Assembly: GCF_027474825.1 (NCBI RefSeq)
Contig: NZ_CP107030.1
Span: 1,928,529 to 1,992,528 of the forward strand
DNA from: Maribacter halichondriae
GTDB lineage: Bacteria; Bacteroidota; Bacteroidia; Flavobacteriales; Flavobacteriaceae
Reading direction: 5' to 3'
DNA length: 64,000 nt
The position numbers and the translations under genes are program-made. Each line of letters begins with the position of its first letter. The stretch's first letter is position 1. Below the pieces are notes generated by a model, which saw only the letters and a program-made list of their open reading frames with translations, was not told where the DNA came from and made no database searches. Below are positions 46,767-55,890 of this stretch, piece after piece.

Positions 46767-47330
46767 TCATAGCATGCTACCAAATACAATAATCAGTATG
46801 CAGATGATGGATCTGGTAATTTTGGTTTCAATTTTTTCTTTTAAAATAAGCCTTGCCCGGGCAAGGTTTGATTTTGATGTACCGGCCGAAGTTCCCAAGC
46901 GCTCTGCAATTTCTTTATGGGAATATCCATCCAAAACATACATATTAAAGGTTGTACGATATTTATTGGGAAGTTCTTGAATGAAACTTAATATGGTATG
47001 AAGCTCGATTCCGTTATCGGTCTCGACTTCGACCTCACTTTCCGTATTTTCGGAAACCACTTCTAAATACTCTTCTTTTCTGAATTTTTGAAGTATGGTA
47101 TTTACCGTGATCCGTTTCATCCAACCCTCGAAAGAACCTTTTGCCCCAAATTGCCCGATCTTGTCGAAAATGGTCATAAAACTGTCATGAAGGTTATCTT
47201 CCGCCTCCATTTTATTGTGCGAGTATTTGAGACAGATACCGAACAGTATATGGGAATATTGCCTATATAATTGCTCTTGCGCCTGTCTATCTCCTTTTTT
47301 GCACTTGTTTATGAGTTCTTCCAGACTCAA
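46767..47330 (-). CDS. ECF-type RNA polymerase sigma factor
   Basis: A 187-residue sigma-70 family protein: region 2 (GICLKYSHNKMEAEDNLHDS, FEGWMKRITVNTILQ) and region 4 (ELPNKYRTTFNMYVLDGYSH, then KEIAERLGTSAGTSKSNLAR). The C-terminus is unusually hydrophobic (IICILIIVFGSML), which may be a short membrane or anti-sigma contact. Its partner, the Dma-like gene, lies 40 nt downstream on the same strand. No clear -7 box was seen in the 66 bp upstream. Confidence 0.9.
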   Translation of the reverse strand: MSLEELINKCKKGDRQAQEQLYRQYSHILFGICLKYSHNKMEAEDNLHDSFMTIFDKIGQFGAKGSFEGWMKRITVNTILQKFRKEEYLEVVSENTESEVEVETDNGIELHTILSFIQELPNKYRTTFNMYVLDGYSHKEIAERLGTSAGTSKSNLARARLILKEKIETKITRSIICILIIVFGSML

Positions 47331-47396
47331 ATTGTTGGTTAGGTATTTTATGACGATCTTGAAAACTTTTTAGTATTCAATACCATCGCTATTGTT

Positions 47397-47813
47397 CTAA
47401 TTTACTGGAACCTCTACCTCTAAAAATTGCGCTTCACCGGCTTCGTCCTTTCCAGTATAGAACCGGAAAATATAAGGTTCGTTGTACAGCACCTCAAATT
47501 GAAAAGTGTCCTGCACTTCTTGATCGACAGGCTGACAGTCCGGTTTCTCAAGAATGGCACCGACAGCGACCACGTTTCTTACGGTAACGTCAGAACTGGT
47601 GACATCAAATCCCTCAATCAAGGTACAATCGTCCGGCCGGATCATATTGACTTTTATCGTGTAAATCTGATATTGATTAAAGGACTCAGGTACCTCTACT
47701 GATGTAATCTGTAAAGGTTCGTAATGAAAATTTACACCATCATCATCCAAACTACAAGAACCGACTAAAAGAAATAGGGTTACTGCTAAGAAAGTTAAAT
47801 ATAACCGTCTCAT
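47397..47813 (-). CDS. Hypothetical lipoprotein
   Basis: A 138-residue lipoprotein with signal peptide (LYLTFLAVTLFLLVGS) and lipobox GSCSLDDD. The mature part is beta-rich (ITSVEVPESFNQYQIYTIKV, YNEPYIFRFYTGKDEAGEAQ) with two Cys (PDDC, KPDC) that could form a disulfide. I do not recognise the family; it looks like a single Ig-like domain. It is upstream of the sigma/Dma pair on the same strand (66 bp gap), so cotranscription is possible. Confidence 0.72.
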   Translation of the reverse strand: MRRLYLTFLAVTLFLLVGSCSLDDDGVNFHYEPLQITSVEVPESFNQYQIYTIKVNMIRPDDCTLIEGFDVTSSDVTVRNVVAVGAILEKPDCQPVDQEVQDTFQFEVLYNEPYIFRFYTGKDEAGEAQFLEVEVPVN

Positions 47814-47895
47814 AATAAAACAATTTTTACTTAAGATGTAAGGAAAGTGCGAAGGTTGCGTTAAAATCGGTTAAATTGAATGGAACAGGCCAAAA

Positions 47896-48900
47896 CTATT
47901 TGAGCGCATTGATAGCATCTCTGATTTTTCCATCGAGTTCTTCGAAAAGTTCGGGATTGTCATTGAGCAATGATTTCACGGCATCTCGACCTTGGCCTAG
48001 TTTGGTATCACCATAGGCGAACCAAGATCCACTTTTTTTGATAATCTCATATTCCACACCAAGATCGATAATTTCACCGACCTTAGAAATACCCTCGCCA
48101 TACATAATGTCGAATTCAGCCATCTTGAACGGTGGAGCTACTTTGTTCTTTACAACTTTGACCCGGGTTTTGTTACCCTGAACTGCTCCGTCGGTATTTT
48201 TGATTTGTGTAGACCTACGAATATCCAATCTAACAGATGCATAGAATTTCAGTGCGTTACCTCCAGTAGTAGTTTCAGGATTTCCGAACATGACCCCGAT
48301 TTTCTCGCGCAATTGGTTAATGAAGATTACCGTGCAATGGGTCTTGCTAATTGATCCTGTCAATTTACGAAGGGCCTGCGACATCAATCGTGCATGAAGT
48401 CCCATTTTAGAATCGCCCATTTCGCCCTCGATTTCACTTTTCGGGGTCAAGGCCGCAACGGAATCGATTACCACAATATCGATAGCACCGGAACGGATTA
48501 AATTATCGGCGATTTCAAGACCTTGTTCACCGTTATCAGGCTGCGAAATAATTAGATTATCAATATCTACCCCAAGTTTTTCGGCATAAAAACGATCAAA
48601 GGCATGCTCTGCATCGATAAAGGCCGCAATACCCCCATTTTTTTGGGCTTCCGCAATAGCATGCAAAGTCAACGTGGTTTTACCCGAAGATTCAGGGCCG
48701 TATATTTCGATGACCCTTCCACGGGGATACCCCCCGACACCCAATGCAATATCCAAGCCCAAAGAACCGGACGGAATTACTTCAACATCTTCTACCACAC
48801 TATCGCCCATTTTCATGACGGCACCTTTGCCATAGGTCTTGTCCAATTTATCTAAAGTCAGTTTTAAGGCCTTTAATTTCGCGTCTTTTTCCGAACTCAT
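47896..48900 (-). CDS. recA: Recombinase RecA
   Basis: A 334-residue RecA. Walker A is [11 protein letters not shown], followed by [10 protein letters not shown], the L1/L2 region ([20 protein letters not shown]) and the C-terminal domain. [20 protein letters not shown] with [11 protein letters not shown] is the standard N-terminus. A possible -7 box TAATTTAG on the minus strand is at 49011-49018, and a perfect short hairpin ATGCCCGTAGGGCAT (48982-48996) would lie in the leader. No LexA-type box was recognised. Confidence 0.98.
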   Translation of the reverse strand: MSSEKDAKLKALKLTLDKLDKTYGKGAVMKMGDSVVEDVEVIPSGSLGLDIALGVGGYPRGRVIEIYGPESSGKTTLTLHAIAEAQKNGGIAAFIDAEHAFDRFYAEKLGVDIDNLIISQPDNGEQGLEIADNLIRSGAIDIVVIDSVAALTPKSEIEGEMGDSKMGLHARLMSQALRKLTGSISKTHCTVIFINQLREKIGVMFGNPETTTGGNALKFYASVRLDIRRSTQIKNTDGAVQGNKTRVKVVKNKVAPPFKMAEFDIMYGEGISKVGEIIDLGVEYEIIKKSGSWFAYGDTKLGQGRDAVKSLLNDNPELFEELDGKIRDAINALK

Positions 48901-48981
48901 TTTTTTAGTTTCTTAGGTTTTTCTTCCACAAGGATAACCATCTGTCCTTTGGAATTTGGAATTTGATTTTTTTGGGATTTT

Positions 48982-48996
48982 ATGCCCGTAGGGCAT
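48982..48996 (-). promoter_or_regulatory. Hairpin in the presumed recA leader
   Basis: ATGCCCGTAGGGCAT: perfect arms ATGCCC/GGGCAT with a 3-nt loop, 82-96 bp before the recA ATG. It could be a leader stem-loop or a repressor site. Confidence 0.35.
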
Positions 48997-49171
48997 GTAC
49001 TTTAGGGTCGCTAAATTAGTGTTTCTTTTTGCATATAACAACCGCGACGCAACCTTTTTAAAAAACTCGCATCTACTAAAAAAGAATACATACTAACTCA
49101 ATGTATAATCCCCTTTTTTAGTGTTAGGGGCAACGGTGGCCACTTCCCTTTTTTGCATTTCAAAGAGTGCT

Positions 49172-49201
49172 ATGAAAAAGAAAAAATGGAATGGCCGATA
49201 A
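49172..49201 (+). CDS. Candidate 9-residue leader peptide
   Basis: ATG AAA AAG AAA AAA TGG AAT GGC CGA TAA encodes MKKKKWNGR. Its stop codon overlaps the first bases of the terminator stem at 49200, a layout seen in attenuation leaders. There is no recognised Shine-Dalgarno and no target gene immediately downstream, so it could be chance. Confidence 0.25.
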   Translation: MKKKKWNGR

Positions 49202-49236
49202 AGAGTCTTGACCGAACGTTGAGACTCTTTTTTATT
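49200..49236 (+). terminator. Intrinsic terminator of an unassigned short transcript
   Basis: Stem AAAGAGTC / GACTCTTT (49200-49207 and 49223-49230), 15-nt loop, followed by further T (TTTTTT including stem end, then ATT). The T run is on the plus strand only. Confidence 0.65.
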
Positions 49237-49353
49237 AGTTCAACCCCATTTTGACAAGCATGCGATGCGCCAGCTATATGGAAGGTTGAAGAGACCCTTA
49301 CTTTTCGTCGGAGTATGTTGAATCTGAATGGCTAACATAATTTCTACTTTTCC

Positions 49354-49361
49354 TATCTTTG
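49354..49361 (+). promoter_or_regulatory. trhO: trhO promoter -7 box
   Basis: TATCTTTG followed by CAC is an exact TAnnTTTG match, 45 bp before the ATG at 49407. The open frame from 49359 begins inside this box, so the later ATG is the start. Confidence 0.6.
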
Positions 49362-49406
49362 CACTCTTATAAAACATTCTTTTTCACCTTAAAATATTCG
49401 TATAGC

Positions 49407-50390
49407 ATGCAACTGTACAATACCTTAAGTGCAAAAGAAAGAGCGGCCTTGATCGAAGAAGCCGGGCAAGAACGCCTGACCATCTCTTTCTACAAATATG
49501 CACATATCGGCAATACGTCGATTTTCAGAAACCACCTATTCATCCATTGGAACGAGCTTGATGTACTTGGCCGTATTTATGTTGCCAATGAGGGTATCAA
49601 TGCACAGTTATCAGTTCCTGCCGAAAACTTTGAAGCCTTCAAAAAACATTTGGACAGTATTTCTTTTTTGGAAAACGTATGCCTGAACATTGCGATTGAA
49701 CAAGACAATAAATCGTTTCTCAAATTAAAGGTCAAAGTGCGTAAGAAAATTGTAGCCGACGGTCTAAACGATTCAACATTCGATGTAACTAATAAAGGCA
49801 TCCATGTAGGGGCCGAACAGTTCAACGAGCTTATCGAAGACCCCGATACCATTTTGGTGGATATGCGTAATCATTACGAAAGTGAAATCGGCCATTTTAA
49901 AAATGCCATAACGCCAGATGTAGATACGTTTCGCGATTCTTTGGATATCATTGAACAAGACTTGGCTGACCATAAAGAGGATAAAAAACTGGTTATGTAT
50001 TGCACCGGTGGCATCCGTTGTGAAAAGGCCAGTGCATATTACAGGCACAAAGGATTTAAACAGGTATATCAACTTGAAGGTGGGATCATTGATTACGCCC
50101 GTCAGGTCGAAAAGAAAAAATTGGAGAACAAATTTTTGGGCAAAAACTTTGTTTTTGATCATCGACGCGGAGAACGTATCAGCGACGACGTAATCGCCCA
50201 ATGTCATCAATGTGGAAAACCATGTGATACCCATGTGAATTGTGCAAACGAAGCCTGTCATTTGCTTTTTATTCAATGTGGGGAGTGTGCCGAAAAAATG
50301 AACGAATGTTGCTCCGACCATTGCAAAGAGGTTCATGCGCTGCCCTATGAAGAACAGAAAAAAATTGAGAAAGGGAAAAGGGGCCAGTAA
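49407..50390 (+). CDS. trhO: tRNA uridine(34) hydroxylase TrhO (rhodanese-related)
   Basis: A 327-residue YceA/TrhO protein that hydroxylates U34 in tRNA on the way to cmo5U. An N-terminal UPF0176 acylphosphatase-like domain (ISFYKYAHIGNTSIFRNHLF, GRIYVANEGINAQLS) precedes the rhodanese domain with active Cys in MYCTGGIRCEKASAYYRHKG. A Cys-rich C-terminal extension (CHQCGKPCDTHVNC, CGECAEKMNECCSDHC) probably binds zinc. Length is normal. Confidence 0.93.
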   Translation: MQLYNTLSAKERAALIEEAGQERLTISFYKYAHIGNTSIFRNHLFIHWNELDVLGRIYVANEGINAQLSVPAENFEAFKKHLDSISFLENVCLNIAIEQDNKSFLKLKVKVRKKIVADGLNDSTFDVTNKGIHVGAEQFNELIEDPDTILVDMRNHYESEIGHFKNAITPDVDTFRDSLDIIEQDLADHKEDKKLVMYCTGGIRCEKASAYYRHKGFKQVYQLEGGIIDYARQVEKKKLENKFLGKNFVFDHRRGERISDDVIAQCHQCGKPCDTHVNCANEACHLLFIQCGECAEKMNECCSDHCKEVHALPYEEQKKIEKGKRGQ

Positions 50391-50476
50391 TAAGATTTTT
50401 AAAAAGGGAAGATCAGAGGTGTTGAAATTTAAAAAATAAGTATTCAATTGGCCATGGCGGTCTGCAGTATAAACTT

Positions 50477-50510
50477 TGAGCCTGTACGGTCATAGGCTCA
50501 CGTTTAAACG
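50477..50510. other. Hairpin plus palindrome downstream of trhO
   Basis: TGAGCCT / AGGCTCA (50477-50483, 50494-50500) form a 7-bp hairpin, immediately followed by the 10-bp palindrome CGTTTAAACG (50501-50510). It lies 87 bp after trhO and may be its terminator, but no T run follows. Confidence 0.4.
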
Positions 50511-50596
50511 CTCGCCGGACCATCCTTCGAAAATACTGCTTACTGTTACCGTACTCTGCCAACTTTCTTTACATCACATTAAAATTTCACTACCTT

Positions 50597-50604
50597 TACC
50601 TTTG
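50597..50604 (+). promoter_or_regulatory. Promoter -7 box of the ricT-gldH-PBP1A operon
   Basis: TACCTTTG exactly matches TAnnTTTG, 63 bp before the ricT ATG at 50668. A weaker TACCTTTA box starts 6 bp earlier, at 50591. Confidence 0.5.
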
Positions 50605-50667
50605 AGTTTAATATGAACCCTATTTGGCATATATCGAACGGATTTAGGCCAAACCAAGATATAAAAT

Positions 50668-51906
50668 ATGGGCTGTAGCAGTTGTTCGACCGGCAAGGAC
50701 GGACAACCACGCGGATGCAAGAACAACGGAACTTGTGGTACCGATGGTTGTAATAAATTAACGGTTTTCGATTGGCTTTCCAACATGTCGCTCCCCAATG
50801 GGGAAAGACCATTTGATTGTGTGGAAGTCCGATTTAAAAATAGCAGAAAAGAATTCTTTAGAAACACAGAAATTCTCTCACTTTCCATTGGGGATATAGT
50901 CGCCACTCAGGCCCAATCAGGTCATGATGTAGGTATGGTTACCTTGGTTGGCGAACTGGTCAAAGTGCAGATGAAGCGTAAAAAGGTCGATAGTAAAGAT
51001 CCTGAACTTCCCAAAGTATATCGAAAAGCCACGCAAAAAGATATCGACATTTGGCAAAAATGCCGAGATCGCGAAGAAGAAATCAAAAAACGTGCTCGTG
51101 AAATAGCGATCATCCTCAAACTTCAGATGAAAATCTCGGATGTCGAGTTTCAAGGCGATGGTTCGAAAGCCACTTTTTATTACACTGCCGAGGAGCGTGT
51201 TGACTTTAGGCAATTGATCAAAGACATGGCAAAAGCCTTCGGTATCCGCATCGAAATGCGCCAGATCGGGTATCGCCAAGAAGCACAGCGCTTGGGCGGA
51301 ATCGGGTCTTGTGGCAGGGAACTTTGTTGCTCCACATGGCTTACCGACTTCAGGTCTGTAAGTACTTCTGCGGCCCGTTACCAACAACTGTCCTTAAATC
51401 CCCAAAAATTGGCAGGCCAATGTGGCAAATTGAAATGTTGTCTTAACTATGAGTTGGATGTATATCTTGATGCTTTAAAAGACTTCCCTTCCCCTGACAC
51501 GAAACTTCAAACGGAAAAGGGAGTAGCCTTCTGTCAAAAGTCTGATATTTTCAAGTCGACCCTATGGTTTTCCTACAAGGAAGACCCGGCAAATTGGCAC
51601 GCACTTTCTAAAGACCAGGTCAATGAGATTCTGGAAAAGTACAAAAAGAAGGAAAAAATTACCAGTTTAGAAGAATATGCCGTTGAAAATCTCGTTGAAG
51701 AAAAAGTGGTCTTTGAAAATGTTGTCGGGCAAGATAGTCTAACACGATTTGACAGGCCAAAAAAGTCAAGAGGCAGAAATAAGAACCGAAATCGAAATCG
51801 CAACAAGGTAAATAAGGGAACAAATGGTCCCACGAAAACTTCGAATAACAAGAACAATAATAATAAAAGAAGAAATTCCAGAAAAAAACCGCAGAATAAT
51901 GCCTAA
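50668..51906 (+). CDS. ricT: RicT-like PSP1 domain protein
   Basis: A 412-residue PSP1 protein, RicT/YaaT-like, known in Bacillus as part of an iron-sulfur complex that affects RNA processing. An N-terminal Cys-rich segment (MGCSSCSTGKDGQPRGCKNN) precedes the PSP1 core (about 150-300) with conserved Cys pairs in GSCGRELCCSTWL and QCGKLKCCLNYELD. The C-terminal about 60 residues are basic and Asn-rich, likely RNA binding. It overlaps gldH by 8 nt. The ricT-gldH-PBP1A order recurs in flavobacteria, as I know it. Confidence 0.9.
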   Translation: MGCSSCSTGKDGQPRGCKNNGTCGTDGCNKLTVFDWLSNMSLPNGERPFDCVEVRFKNSRKEFFRNTEILSLSIGDIVATQAQSGHDVGMVTLVGELVKVQMKRKKVDSKDPELPKVYRKATQKDIDIWQKCRDREEEIKKRAREIAIILKLQMKISDVEFQGDGSKATFYYTAEERVDFRQLIKDMAKAFGIRIEMRQIGYRQEAQRLGGIGSCGRELCCSTWLTDFRSVSTSAARYQQLSLNPQKLAGQCGKLKCCLNYELDVYLDALKDFPSPDTKLQTEKGVAFCQKSDIFKSTLWFSYKEDPANWHALSKDQVNEILEKYKKKEKITSLEEYAVENLVEEKVVFENVVGQDSLTRFDRPKKSRGRNKNRNRNRNKVNKGTNGPTKTSNNKNNNNKRRNSRKKPQNNA

Positions 51907-52384
51907 GAGTTGTATTGCCATAGTGTTGCTGATTGTTTTAATTTCATGCGACAAAGCCATGGTAAAGTCTGAATTCAGGGCTACTAACGATGGTTCTTGG
52001 AATAAGGACAGCATCATTGAATTTGCCTTTTCCGATTTGGACACCCTTCAGAAACACGACATGTTCATCAATCTTCGAAATGATGAAAGCTTTCCATACA
52101 ACAATCTTTTTTTGATTGCAGAACTCATTTTTCCGTCAGGTGACGTGGTAACCGATACTTTGGAATATGAGATGGCATTGCCCGACGGACAATGGTTGGG
52201 CAAGGGCTACGGAAGCGTCAAGGAGAATAAGCTTTGGTACAAAGAAAACATCGTTTTCCCCGATTCTGGCGTATATACCCTAAGGTTATCGCATGCTATG
52301 CGAAAGAACGGCAATGTTGATGGTTTAGTAAGTTTGGAGGGCATAACCGATGTGGGATATGAAATTGTAAAACGTAACAAGTAG
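51899..52384 (+). CDS. gldH: Gliding motility lipoprotein GldH
   Basis: A 161-residue lipoprotein required for gliding and chitin use in Flavobacterium. Starts at ATG 51899 (MPKSCIAIVLLIVLISCDKA), with the lipobox ISC, mature Cys about 17. The frame runs back into ricT to 51824, but that part has no signal. The body is beta-rich (WNKDSIIEFAFSDLDTLQKH, SGVYTLRLSHAMRKNG). The first bases overlap ricT, and PBP1A follows after 4 bp. Confidence 0.9.
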   Translation: MPKSCIAIVLLIVLISCDKAMVKSEFRATNDGSWNKDSIIEFAFSDLDTLQKHDMFINLRNDESFPYNNLFLIAELIFPSGDVVTDTLEYEMALPDGQWLGKGYGSVKENKLWYKENIVFPDSGVYTLRLSHAMRKNGNVDGLVSLEGITDVGYEIVKRNK

Positions 52385-52388
52385 ACCT

Positions 52389-54734
52389 ATGGCAAAAAAA
52401 GCCGTGAAGAAAAAGGGGAGCAAAGGCTTTTTCAAATACATCAAATGGTTCTGGATCTTATTCGCTACCGGAATACTCTCGGTCGCTTTACTTTTTTTAA
52501 TGGCTTCCTGGGGGTTTTTGGGTCCATTGCCCACGTATGAAAGTTTGGAAAATCCGCAGACCAATCTGGCCTCTCAGATTATATCTTCCGATGGCAGTTT
52601 ATTGGGCAAGTTTTATTTGGATGATAACCGAACCGATGTTACCTACGATGATTTACCCGAAAACTTGGTGAACGCACTGATTGCCAGTGAAGATGTACGT
52701 TTTTATGACCACTCTGGCATAGATTGGTACGGAACGTTACGGGCAGTCGCATTTTTAGGAAAAAGAGGTGGGGCGAGTACCATTACACAACAGTTAGCAC
52801 GGCAGATTTATGTAGGCCCGAGATCAAGAAGCGTATTTGAGACAATAAAGCAAAAGGCCAAAGAATGGGTTATTGCTACACAATTGGAAAGAAGATATAC
52901 CAAAGAAGAAATCTTAAAAATGTATTTGAACATTTATGACTTTGGTAATAATGCCGATGGCATTCGCTCGGCCTCAAGAATTTATTTCGGAAAAGAGCCT
53001 AAAAATCTAAAAATCGAAGAATCGGCCATGTTGGTGGGGATGCTACAGAACTCTTCACTCTACAATCCGCTTCGGCGCGAAGAATTGACACTGAAAAAAA
53101 GGAATATTGTTTTGGGCCAGCTGGAAAAATATGAATACATCAGTGAAGCGGAAAGAGATTCTTTGCGAGCTTTGGAAATGAACCTCAATTACAATCCAGA
53201 ATCACACCGTGATGGTATTGCTACCTACTTTCGCATGTACTTGCAGGGTTTTATGAACGATTGGATCAAAAAGAACCCAAAACCGGCCCTTGAGGGAGAG
53301 CGCGATAAATGGAATCTTTATTTGGACGGACTCCGCATCTACACCACTATAGATTCTCGCATGCAGCAGAATGCAGAAGAGGCAGTCTCGGAACATATGG
53401 AACGTTTGCAAGCTGAATTTTCTGCACAGAATACTCCAGAAAAAAATAAGACCGCTCCTTTTTTGGATTTGTCCAATAGCGATATAGATAAGATAATGGA
53501 AACAGCCATGAAGCGATCGGAGCGATGGAGGGTTATGAAGCAGGCAAACCGTTCGGAGAAGGATATTCGGGAATCTTTTACGAAAAAAATCGAAATGACC
53601 GTTTTCGACTGGAAAAGCGATACCCGGGAGAAAGACACTATCATGACACCGATGGATTCCATACGCTACTATAAATCCTTTTTGAAGACCGCCATGATGT
53701 CCATGGAACCTCAAACTGGTCATGTAAAAGCCTGGGTCGGAGGGGTAGATTACAAGCATTTCCAATACGATAACGTATTTCAAGGAGCTATTCAGGCGGG
53801 TTCTACATTCAAGCCCTTTGTTTATGCCGCCGCTATTGATCAACTTCGAATGTCCCCTTGTGATACTTTGCCCGACACACAATATTGCATAGAGGCAGGA
53901 AAGCATGGTAATGCAGAACGATGGTGCCCCAAAAATTCTGATGGTAAATACACCGGTAGATCATATACGCTAAAAAATGCCCTTGCAAATTCAGTAAATA
54001 CGGTAACGGCCCAATTAATTGATAAAGTCGGCCCTAAGGCTGTTGTAAATATTACCAACAATTTGGGTTTCTCCAGGGAAGTTCTGCCGGTGCCTTCCAT
54101 TGCCTTAGGTACCGCCGATGTAAATGTGTATGAAATGGTCGGGGCCTATGGGATGTTCGCGAACGAGGGAGTATATGTAAAACCTGTTATGGTCACTCGC
54201 ATAGAGGATAAGAATGGAACGGTGCTATTTGAATATGTACCCGAAACTAAAGATGTTTTGAGTAAAGAGGTGGCCTATGCCATGGTCAATTTAATGGAGG
54301 GCGTAACCGAGTCAGGTTCTGGCGCAAGATTGAGACATTCCTTTGCGAAAAATCAAACGGCTTATAAAAAGATAATTACGGGCTACCCCTATGAACTTGA
54401 AAACCCTATTGCGGGAAAGACCGGAACTACCCAAAACCAAAGTGATGGCTGGTTTATGGGAATGGTCCCCAATCTAGTAACGGGGGTATGGGTCGGTGGC
54501 GAGGACAAACCCATTCATTTCGCATCAATAACATATGGTCAAGGTGCTTCCATGGCGTTACCGATTTGGGGCCTTTATATGAAGAAGAACTACGAGAATG
54601 AAGAGCTTGGTATTTCCGATGGCGCGTTTCCGAAACCTGATAATTTATCCATACAAGTAGATTGTAATAAAATAGCGGAAGAAGAGGCAAAAAAAGAGGA
54701 TTCCGATGATGACCTTGAAGATTTGGACTTCTAA
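52389..54734 (+). CDS. Penicillin-binding protein 1A (transglycosylase/transpeptidase)
   Basis: A 781-residue class A PBP that polymerises and cross-links peptidoglycan. A cytoplasmic tail with KKAVKKKGSKGFF and one transmembrane helix (about 17-40) lead to the GT51 domain with the catalytic Glu in ASEDVRFYDHSGIDWYG and RGGASTITQQLARQIY. The transpeptidase has STFK (QAGSTFKPFVYAA), SVN (ALANSVNTVTAQ) and KTGTT. The acidic C-terminus (EEEAKKEDSDDDLEDLDF) is unusual but common in the phylum. A terminator follows. Confidence 0.95.
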   Translation: MAKKAVKKKGSKGFFKYIKWFWILFATGILSVALLFLMASWGFLGPLPTYESLENPQTNLASQIISSDGSLLGKFYLDDNRTDVTYDDLPENLVNALIASEDVRFYDHSGIDWYGTLRAVAFLGKRGGASTITQQLARQIYVGPRSRSVFETIKQKAKEWVIATQLERRYTKEEILKMYLNIYDFGNNADGIRSASRIYFGKEPKNLKIEESAMLVGMLQNSSLYNPLRREELTLKKRNIVLGQLEKYEYISEAERDSLRALEMNLNYNPESHRDGIATYFRMYLQGFMNDWIKKNPKPALEGERDKWNLYLDGLRIYTTIDSRMQQNAEEAVSEHMERLQAEFSAQNTPEKNKTAPFLDLSNSDIDKIMETAMKRSERWRVMKQANRSEKDIRESFTKKIEMTVFDWKSDTREKDTIMTPMDSIRYYKSFLKTAMMSMEPQTGHVKAWVGGVDYKHFQYDNVFQGAIQAGSTFKPFVYAAAIDQLRMSPCDTLPDTQYCIEAGKHGNAERWCPKNSDGKYTGRSYTLKNALANSVNTVTAQLIDKVGPKAVVNITNNLGFSREVLPVPSIALGTADVNVYEMVGAYGMFANEGVYVKPVMVTRIEDKNGTVLFEYVPETKDVLSKEVAYAMVNLMEGVTESGSGARLRHSFAKNQTAYKKIITGYPYELENPIAGKTGTTQNQSDGWFMGMVPNLVTGVWVGGEDKPIHFASITYGQGASMALPIWGLYMKKNYENEELGISDGAFPKPDNLSIQVDCNKIAEEEAKKEDSDDDLEDLDF

Positions 54735-54762
54735 TAAAAGCATTGCTTTGTTGAAAATTATT

Positions 54763-54797
54763 AAAATGCCATGGTTCTAAAAGCTGTGGCATTTTAC
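54763..54797 (+). terminator. Intrinsic terminator after PBP1A
   Basis: AAAATGCCA (54763-54771) pairs with TGGCATTTT (54787-54795). The loop is 15 nt and the T run is short. Confidence 0.65.
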
Positions 54798-54841
54798 TTT
54801 TTAAAATCGTAAATTAGTACAGTACTAATAACCTAAGGGAT

Positions 54842-55543
54842 ATGATTCAAAAGACAGTCGACGACGTAAGCGAGGCTTTACAGGGAGTTGAAGATGGAAT
54901 GACCTTTATGTTGGGGGGCTTTGGTCTTTGCGGAATTCCTGAAAACGCTATTGCCGAACTGGTACATTTAGAGGTCAAAGATATTACCTGTATTTCAAAC
55001 AATGCGGGCGTTGATGATTTTGGGCTTGGGCTTTTACTCCAGAAGCGACAGATCAAAAAAATGATTTCTTCTTATGTAGGTGAGAACGATGAATTCGAGC
55101 GTCAGATGTTGAGCGGTGAATTGGAGGTCGAACTTACGCCCCAAGGGACATTGGCAGAAAAATGTAGGGCCGCCAAAGCAGGTTTTCCAGCATTCTATAC
55201 ACCCGCCGGTTACGGAACCGAGGTTGCCGAAGGAAAAGAAACGCGAGAGTTCAACGGAAAAATGTACGTTCTTGAACATGCTTTTAAAGCTGATTACGCT
55301 TTTGTAAAAGCTTGGAAAGGAGATGAGGCAGGTAACTTGATTTTTAAGGGTACGGCCCGCAATTTCAACCCCTGTATGTGCGGTGCGGCCAAAATCACTG
55401 TTGCCGAGGTAGAAGAACTTGTCCCGGCCGGAGAATTGAATCCGAATGAAATACATATTCCAGGAATATTCGTACAGCGTATTTTTCAAGGAAAAAATTA
55501 CGAGAAGCGAATAGAGCAGCGAACGGTAAGACAAAAAATATAA
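54842..55543 (+). CDS. scoA: 3-oxoacid CoA-transferase subunit A
   Basis: A 233-residue alpha subunit of a succinyl-CoA:3-ketoacid CoA transferase. The family start is [20 protein letters not shown], with [18 protein letters not shown] and the C-terminal [18 protein letters not shown]. It converts acetoacetate to acetoacetyl-CoA with succinyl-CoA as donor. Subunit B is two genes downstream, with a small membrane protein between. Starts 45 bp after the terminator. Confidence 0.95.
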   Translation: MIQKTVDDVSEALQGVEDGMTFMLGGFGLCGIPENAIAELVHLEVKDITCISNNAGVDDFGLGLLLQKRQIKKMISSYVGENDEFERQMLSGELEVELTPQGTLAEKCRAAKAGFPAFYTPAGYGTEVAEGKETREFNGKMYVLEHAFKADYAFVKAWKGDEAGNLIFKGTARNFNPCMCGAAKITVAEVEELVPAGELNPNEIHIPGIFVQRIFQGKNYEKRIEQRTVRQKI

Positions 55544-55549
55544 GAAACG

Positions 55550-55888
55550 ATGAGATTACAGTACAATTGCTCTTCTTGTCGAAACACAAATTATTTTCGC
55601 CCCGTAATTGCGACCCGAGGAGATTTGCAAATGAAAATGGGCGATGAAGTCGAGGTTAAATGCAAATTCTGCAAAGAAATGCAGAAAAAACATATCAATA
55701 AGATTACGGCCGTTGCTGATAAAAGAATGCTTTTGATAGGAGGGGTCTTGGGTTTGGTTTCAGCGATTATCCTTTGGTTATCGTTTGGCGCAATAGGTGT
55801 CGTAACTGCTATTATTCCTATTTTAATCGGGGTCTACGAAAGCCATGCTGCAAATAGTTTTAATAAATATATGATTCGAAGGAAGTAA
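55550..55888 (+). CDS. Zinc-ribbon membrane protein between the CoA-transferase subunits
   Basis: A 112-residue protein: N-terminal CSSC (YNCSSCRN) and CKFC (VEVKCKFCKEM) form a zinc-ribbon, followed by one or two transmembrane helices (RMLLIGGVLGLVSAIILWLS and AIGVVTAIIPILIGVYE). I do not recognise a named family. It is separated from scoA by 6 bp and from scoB by 2 bp, so it is translated with them. The position implies a link to the transferase, but no function is known. Confidence 0.8.
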   Translation: MRLQYNCSSCRNTNYFRPVIATRGDLQMKMGDEVEVKCKFCKEMQKKHINKITAVADKRMLLIGGVLGLVSAIILWLSFGAIGVVTAIIPILIGVYESHAANSFNKYMIRRK

Positions 55889-55890
55889 CT

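Larger units (their letters stand above)
48901..49406. other. 506-bp intergenic region between recA and trhO
   Basis: Divergent region. It holds the recA leader with a 6-bp-arm hairpin at 48982-48996, a possible recA -7 box (49011-49018, minus), a plus-strand tiny ORF (49172-49201) running into an intrinsic terminator (49200-49236), and the trhO promoter (49354-49361). The plus-strand terminator has no annotated gene upstream, so a short RNA or leader transcript probably ends there. Nothing else was recognised. Confidence 0.7.
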
